Below, one piece after another: positions 38,701-42,392 of a stretch of 42,392 bases of DNA. The stretch is from NCBI GenBank assembly GCA_902651635.1, contig CACRSC010000002.1, forward strand, positions 732,472 to 774,863, written 5' to 3'. Source of the stretch: Mastigamoeba balamuthi (taxonomy: Eukaryota > Evosea > Mastigamoebida > Mastigamoebidae). Positions within the stretch are counted from its first letter, which is position 1. Each line of letters opens with the position of its first letter. Below the pieces are notes generated by a model, which saw nothing but the letters and a program-made list of their open reading frames with translations, made no database searches and had not been told where the DNA came from. Position numbers and translations under genes: made by a program.

Positions 38701-41131
38701 ATGTTCTCTTGCCGGTTCGTTTCTCACAGAGGGCGCTGGGTAGGAACACTGCCGGTGATACTGCTCTGCGTGGCGGCGGCGGCAGCAACTCCTCAGCAGG
38801 AGGTCGCTGCGCTGTGCGACCTGTACCACCTGAGTGCCTCCTTCGCGGAACCGTGGAGCACAAACCCCTGCAGCTGGGCAACACCGTGTCAGTCAAACCT
38901 AAGCGGAGTGCTGTGTCGCCAGAGCGGCGAGGTCCAAGAGCTGTAAGTAGAATCCCAAAGTGTTGTTGGCCCACCTTGCTTGACTGAGGCGTGGATGGGT
39001 GTCAGGCAGATCAGATTTGCTGCCGAGCTAACTCTTCCGAGTAGTGTCGCTGGTTTGGCCCATCTGAAAGGCCTGTGCGCTTTCCTCCCTCCGACTCTGG
39101 TGCACTTCCTGACTGGAGACTCGCCAGAGAGGTTGTGGGTGGAACGGGTGGGACGATTCCGGACTTTATTGGCAGTTTTGTTGAGTTGCGGGATTTGTAC
39201 GAAGCCAGACGTATCTGCGCAGCTCTCAGCCCAACATACAGGAGCCTGTTCAACAATAGCCTGAGTGGAACCATTCCGTCGTCGCTTAGTTATCTTATAA
39301 AGCTCGAGTATCTGAATTTGGCGCTCAACAGACTGGAGGGGACCATCCCGGACATCTCAGCTCTCACCGAGCTCAGGGATCTGTGCGTTGCATATTTCGC
39401 TTCCATTATAACGTTGGTCGTTTGATAGGTTTGCAAGTCATAATCGCCTCTCTGGAACCATTCCGGCCTGCATCGGACATCTCCATCTGGATCGACTGTG
39501 GGAATAAAATAGACGACGTTCAATTAATCAGAGCAATCAGGATTCTGACATTCAATAACTTCGCTGGGCCAATGCCATCTGAGCGGTGCTCAATGCAGAT
39601 AACGGATAGCGACAGCGCCAATCACATTCAAATTTGCGAGGGAAATCACATGTGCAACAGCGAGTGCAGTCTTGATCGCAGCAATGACATATTTTATTGT
39701 TCTCCGTGTTGCACAACGTCGTTGCCCATCAACGCCACGAGCTGGGGCTCCTGTTCGCGGTTCATGGGCTGGAACACCAACTGCACTGTCCAGTGTGAGC
39801 CGGGCTACACCCCTATCACTGGGATCTGTGGTGATGGGAACTGGTCCACAGTCCCCTCGTGTTCTGCCAACCCCTGCCAAATGCTTCTGCCCCTCGCAGC
39901 CTCTGGCTGGGGCACGTGCTCGCCCAGCGTGACCAGTGGTAACAGTTGCTCGCTTGAGTGCCCTGACGGGTACACAGCTGTTCGGGGCTTTTGCCACGCT
40001 GCCTCCTGGATCACTTTTCCTCAGTGCTCGGCCACCAGTTGCAATATGACTCTGCCGGGCATGGCCTCTGGGTGGGGCTCGTGCTCTGCCGTGGTGCCCA
40101 ATGGAACCGAGTGCTCTGTAGAGTGCATGAGGGGCCATTCTGGAATTCCGGGTAAATGCAATGCGGGCTCGTGGTCCGCGTTGCCGTATTGTAGAGCTGA
40201 TTCCTGTCCTCTGTCGCAGCCCAGTGGGGCAGCGGGGTGGGGCACGTGCTCGGCAAGTGTTAGCAGTGGCTCCAAGTGCTCGCCCGAGTGTGCCAGTGGC
40301 TTCACAGCTCATCCTGGACTGTGCGAGCAGGGGGAGTGGGTGTCCTCGCCCTCTTGCTCTGCTGACCCGTGCTCTCTGGTCATGCCGTCCACTGCGTCTG
40401 GCTGGGGCAACTGCTCCAGCCTAGTCGACAGCGATGAAAACTGCTCGTATTCGTGCACTGATGGCCACACGGCTGTGCCAGGCACCTGCTCTGCTGGGAC
40501 GTGGAGGGCACGCCCGCAGTGCTCTGCAATGCCGTGTGATCTGTCGTTGCCGAGATCGGCACGTGGATGGGGCACGTGTTGGAGCACAGTGGCCAGTGGG
40601 TACAATTGCTCTTTTGCTTGCTTAACAGGGTACACGTCTGTCTCTGGCTTCTGTTTGGCTCAATCGTGGGCCACCTTTCCGGAGTGTGATGCAGATCCTT
40701 GCGCAATTGGTCTGGCTCCATCGGCAACAGGATGGGGCACCTGCGCGGCCTCGATTGCCAGTGGTTCCAACTGCTCGTTTGCGTGCTCTACAGGACACTC
40801 GGCTGTAACTGGGTCCTGTATTGCGGGATCATGGACGTTCGTTCCAGCATGCAACGCCAATCCGTGCCCTCTTGCTCTGTCTGACACGGCACTGGGGTGG
40901 GGCACATGCTCGAGTGCTGTAACAAGTGGATCCAACTGCTCGTTCGAGTGCCAGGCTGGCCACACAGCGGTGGGCGGCATGTGCTTGCTGGGTGAGTGGT
41001 CAGTTGTGCCGTTATGCTCAGTTGTCGAAGCCACGGTTGTCTCCGACACTGTCAACAATGGTATCGAGAAATCACCACCGGGGGCATTTCTCCTGAGCTT
41101 CGCGGTGGTTCTGCTGGCCCAGAGCAACTGA
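38701..41131 (+). CDS. GPI-anchored surface protein with LRRs and eight sushi-like repeats
   Basis: Exons 38701-38942, 39015-39074, 39128-39196, 39242-39382, 39429-39497 and 39541-41131 encode 723 residues. A signal peptide (hydrophobic TLPVILLCVAAAAA after basic residues) precedes a plant-type LRR cap with PCxW. Five or six leucine-rich repeats follow (pattern LxxNxLSGTIPxxIxxLxxLxxL). All five introns are phase 2 and fall at the same place in the repeat, after the first two bases of the Leu codon ending xxL. The large last exon encodes eight repeats of ~55 residues, each with six Cys and a GWGTCS or GWGSCS core, resembling sushi/CCP-type adhesion modules. Many N-x-S/T sites occur. The C-terminus is a small-residue stretch followed by GAFLLSFAVVLLAQSN, a typical GPI-attachment signal. 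It is predicted to act at the cell surface in adhesion or recognition. Confidence 0.86.
39713..41020 (+). repeat. Eight tandem ~165-bp repeats coding Cys-rich modules
   Basis: Each unit encodes C-x(~13)-C, then C-x3-C, C and W-x(5)-C in the same order. Units are diverged at DNA level, so the array is old, but the GWGTC core codons are nearly invariant. Confidence 0.8.
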
Positions 41132-41603
41132 AAGGAACACTCCATGCATGCCTGAATCAGGTCGAAGACCTGCAAATGCTCAAATAACATCTCATTTCTC
41201 TCCTTTTCATTGTACCAACCTCTCCGAGGTGGACTGCTGTTAGAAAAAAACCGTTTCCGGTCCTCTCTGCAGTCCCACGACTTCTCTATGATCGGAATCG
41301 CAAAGGGGCACATTGGCTCACGCAATTCAGGGGGTGAGTGTGTACCAGAATTCAGTTTTGAGTGTAAGTTTGCTACCCACTGCCGTGCGTGCTACCTCCC
41401 AGCAGCACTAACTCGCCCCCACTTATGGGATTGCGCAAGCTTGTTCGGTTTTCTCGGGAGTTGGTGATGGCTCGGGACCCCTGGTGCCCGCCTCTGCGGA
41501 TAGGAAAAGTGAACTATGCGTCTCTTGACATGCTGAATGTTTCCTTTTCGTGGCGTCACTTTCCCTCCGGAAGACTCGAGAGAGCGCCCCCTCCCCCGGG
41601 ACG
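41132..41603. other. Spacer before the last gene
   Basis: Non-coding DNA of ~470 bp with no recognised feature. An in-frame GTG-initiated extension of the next gene reaches 41550, but the ATG at 41604 is preferred. Confidence 0.4.
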
Positions 41604-42347
41604 ATGAAGCTCGAGTTGCAGGACGTGTCGGGGCGCACCTTCTACGTGTTCAAGCCCTGGGGCAGGAGACGGACCGACCCGGACGTCCTGCAGGCCGCCA
41701 AGTCGACCGAGAATGGCCGCGTCTACACGACCACAGCGCTACGCAGGCTCGAGGCGCTGGGCGCCATCATCCGGGCGCCTCCCTTCGCCGACGGCGTCGT
41801 GCTGGTGGCCAAGGACGCGCCGGGGATTCTCGGGGGCCGCGAGCAGGGCTTCTGGAAGCTCATCCAGCGGCGCCTGAGGGTCAAGCACGCCAGCAGCCTG
41901 ATCGACACGGTCGTGATGCCCGAGCTGGCCGACCTCCGCACGTGGCTCGGCGGGTTCAGGGCGGGGCCTGTGGAGGCAGTGCCGCAGCTCAGGGCCAACG
42001 CGACGCTGTTCCCGTGGTCAAGAGAGGTCGGCGTCTCAGCCCTCCTTTCGGGGCCCGACCCTAAGGGGCAGCACGACGACTTCGCTGTGGCCACGTCTGC
42101 TTCTGCTGCTCTGGCCTCTGGTGGACCCCTGGCGAGTGCAGAAATCACTGTTCAGGACCAGGCGCCGGAGAGCACTCTGGGGATTGGCTGCGAGGACGGG
42201 GAGGTGGCCCTAAGGACGACAGCCATGGAGGCCGGTGGGGTTTTTTCGCCTCACGGCAACGGTGGTGTTGAGACCGTTGGCTGGGGCTGGGGCTCGGACG
42301 AGGCTGCCGGCGGGTGTTGCCCTCAGCTCGATGAGATGGGTTTCTGA
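41604..42347 (+). CDS. Unrecognised protein, possible winged-helix-like N-terminus
   Basis: An open frame of 247 codons from ATG at 41604 to TGA at 42345 has the GC-rich codon usage of secure genes over its first ~150 codons. The N-terminal half has alternating strands and helices (RTFYVFKPWG, then VYTTTALRRLEALGAII and DGVVLVA). The segment YTTTALRRLEALGAI recalls the recognition helix and wing of winged-helix folds, but this is only a resemblance. A tryptophan-containing stretch, FWKLIQRRLRVKHASSLID, follows. The last ~90 residues are Ala/Gly/Ser-rich and probably disordered. I do not recognise the family. Confidence 0.5.
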   Translation: MKLELQDVSGRTFYVFKPWGRRRTDPDVLQAAKSTENGRVYTTTALRRLEALGAIIRAPPFADGVVLVAKDAPGILGGREQGFWKLIQRRLRVKHASSLIDTVVMPELADLRTWLGGFRAGPVEAVPQLRANATLFPWSREVGVSALLSGPDPKGQHDDFAVATSASAALASGGPLASAEITVQDQAPESTLGIGCEDGEVALRTTAMEAGGVFSPHGNGGVETVGWGWGSDEAAGGCCPQLDEMGF

Positions 42348-42392
42348 TGTCCTCTGTCTGTGCTGTCTTCTCCCTCCGCCCAAACCAAATTT

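Noticed and set aside
1-42392. CRISPR array, bacterial operon or prophage interpretation
   Set aside because: No direct-repeat/spacer array or Shine-Dalgarno-led overlapping ORFs exist. Spliceosomal introns in nearly all genes and RGS, F-box and GPI-anchored products mark a eukaryotic nuclear genome.

Overview
This window is nuclear DNA of a eukaryotic microbe. Nearly every recognisable gene is split by short spliceosomal introns (mostly 50-110 nt, GT-AG with a few GC-AG). Coding exons are very GC-rich with strong G/C in third positions, while the intergenic DNA is markedly richer in A+T. Four ferredoxin-nitroreductase fusion genes, a type known from anaerobic protists (Entamoeba, Giardia, Trichomonas), suggest an anaerobic or microaerophilic protist. 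A GC-rich free-living archamoeba (Mastigamoeba or Pelomyxa type) would fit, but that is inference and no marker gene settles it.

Layout. 1-610: 5' part of an unrecognised gene on the minus strand. 909-8439: four tandem plus-strand Fd-nitroreductase genes with the same four-exon structure, separated by AT-rich spacers, one holding a fragment of a retrotransposon tail. 8764-11221: minus-strand RGS-domain gene, convergent with the array. About 11845-12900: degenerate non-LTR retrotransposon. 13141-14818: frameshifted F-box pseudogene whose intact paralogue is at 29565-31298. 15499-19746: seven-intron-class full ABCB/P-glycoprotein-like transporter (minus strand, seven exons). 20778-23311 and 25006-27225: two tandem choline-transporter-like (SLC44/PNS1) genes sharing a promoter box with a perfect CRE and an almost invariant ~105-nt intronic block. 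27820-29105: acyltransferase-3 membrane enzyme. 31299-34624: gene-poor AT-rich DNA with a 139-nt foldback and a ladder of decayed copies of the 5' end of the next gene. 34625-35992: TPR-like gene. 36757-38097: multi-exon gene of unknown family. 38701-41131: predicted GPI-anchored surface protein with exon-coded leucine-rich repeats and eight cysteine-rich sushi-like repeats. 41604-42347: unrecognised gene.

The genes do not form a pathway. Recurring themes are membrane and surface functions (ABC exporter, two SLC44-like carriers, acyltransferase, GPI-anchored protein), redox/drug activation (nitroreductases), G-protein regulation (RGS) and tandem duplication followed by homogenisation or decay. 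The most unusual signals are non-coding: a palindromic intron motif shared by unrelated genes, the frozen intronic block in the SLC44-like pair, the C-to-T decay ladder before the TPR gene and the long foldback. Exon coordinates were read by eye from splice signals, frame consistency and paralogue comparison; no transcript or database check was possible.
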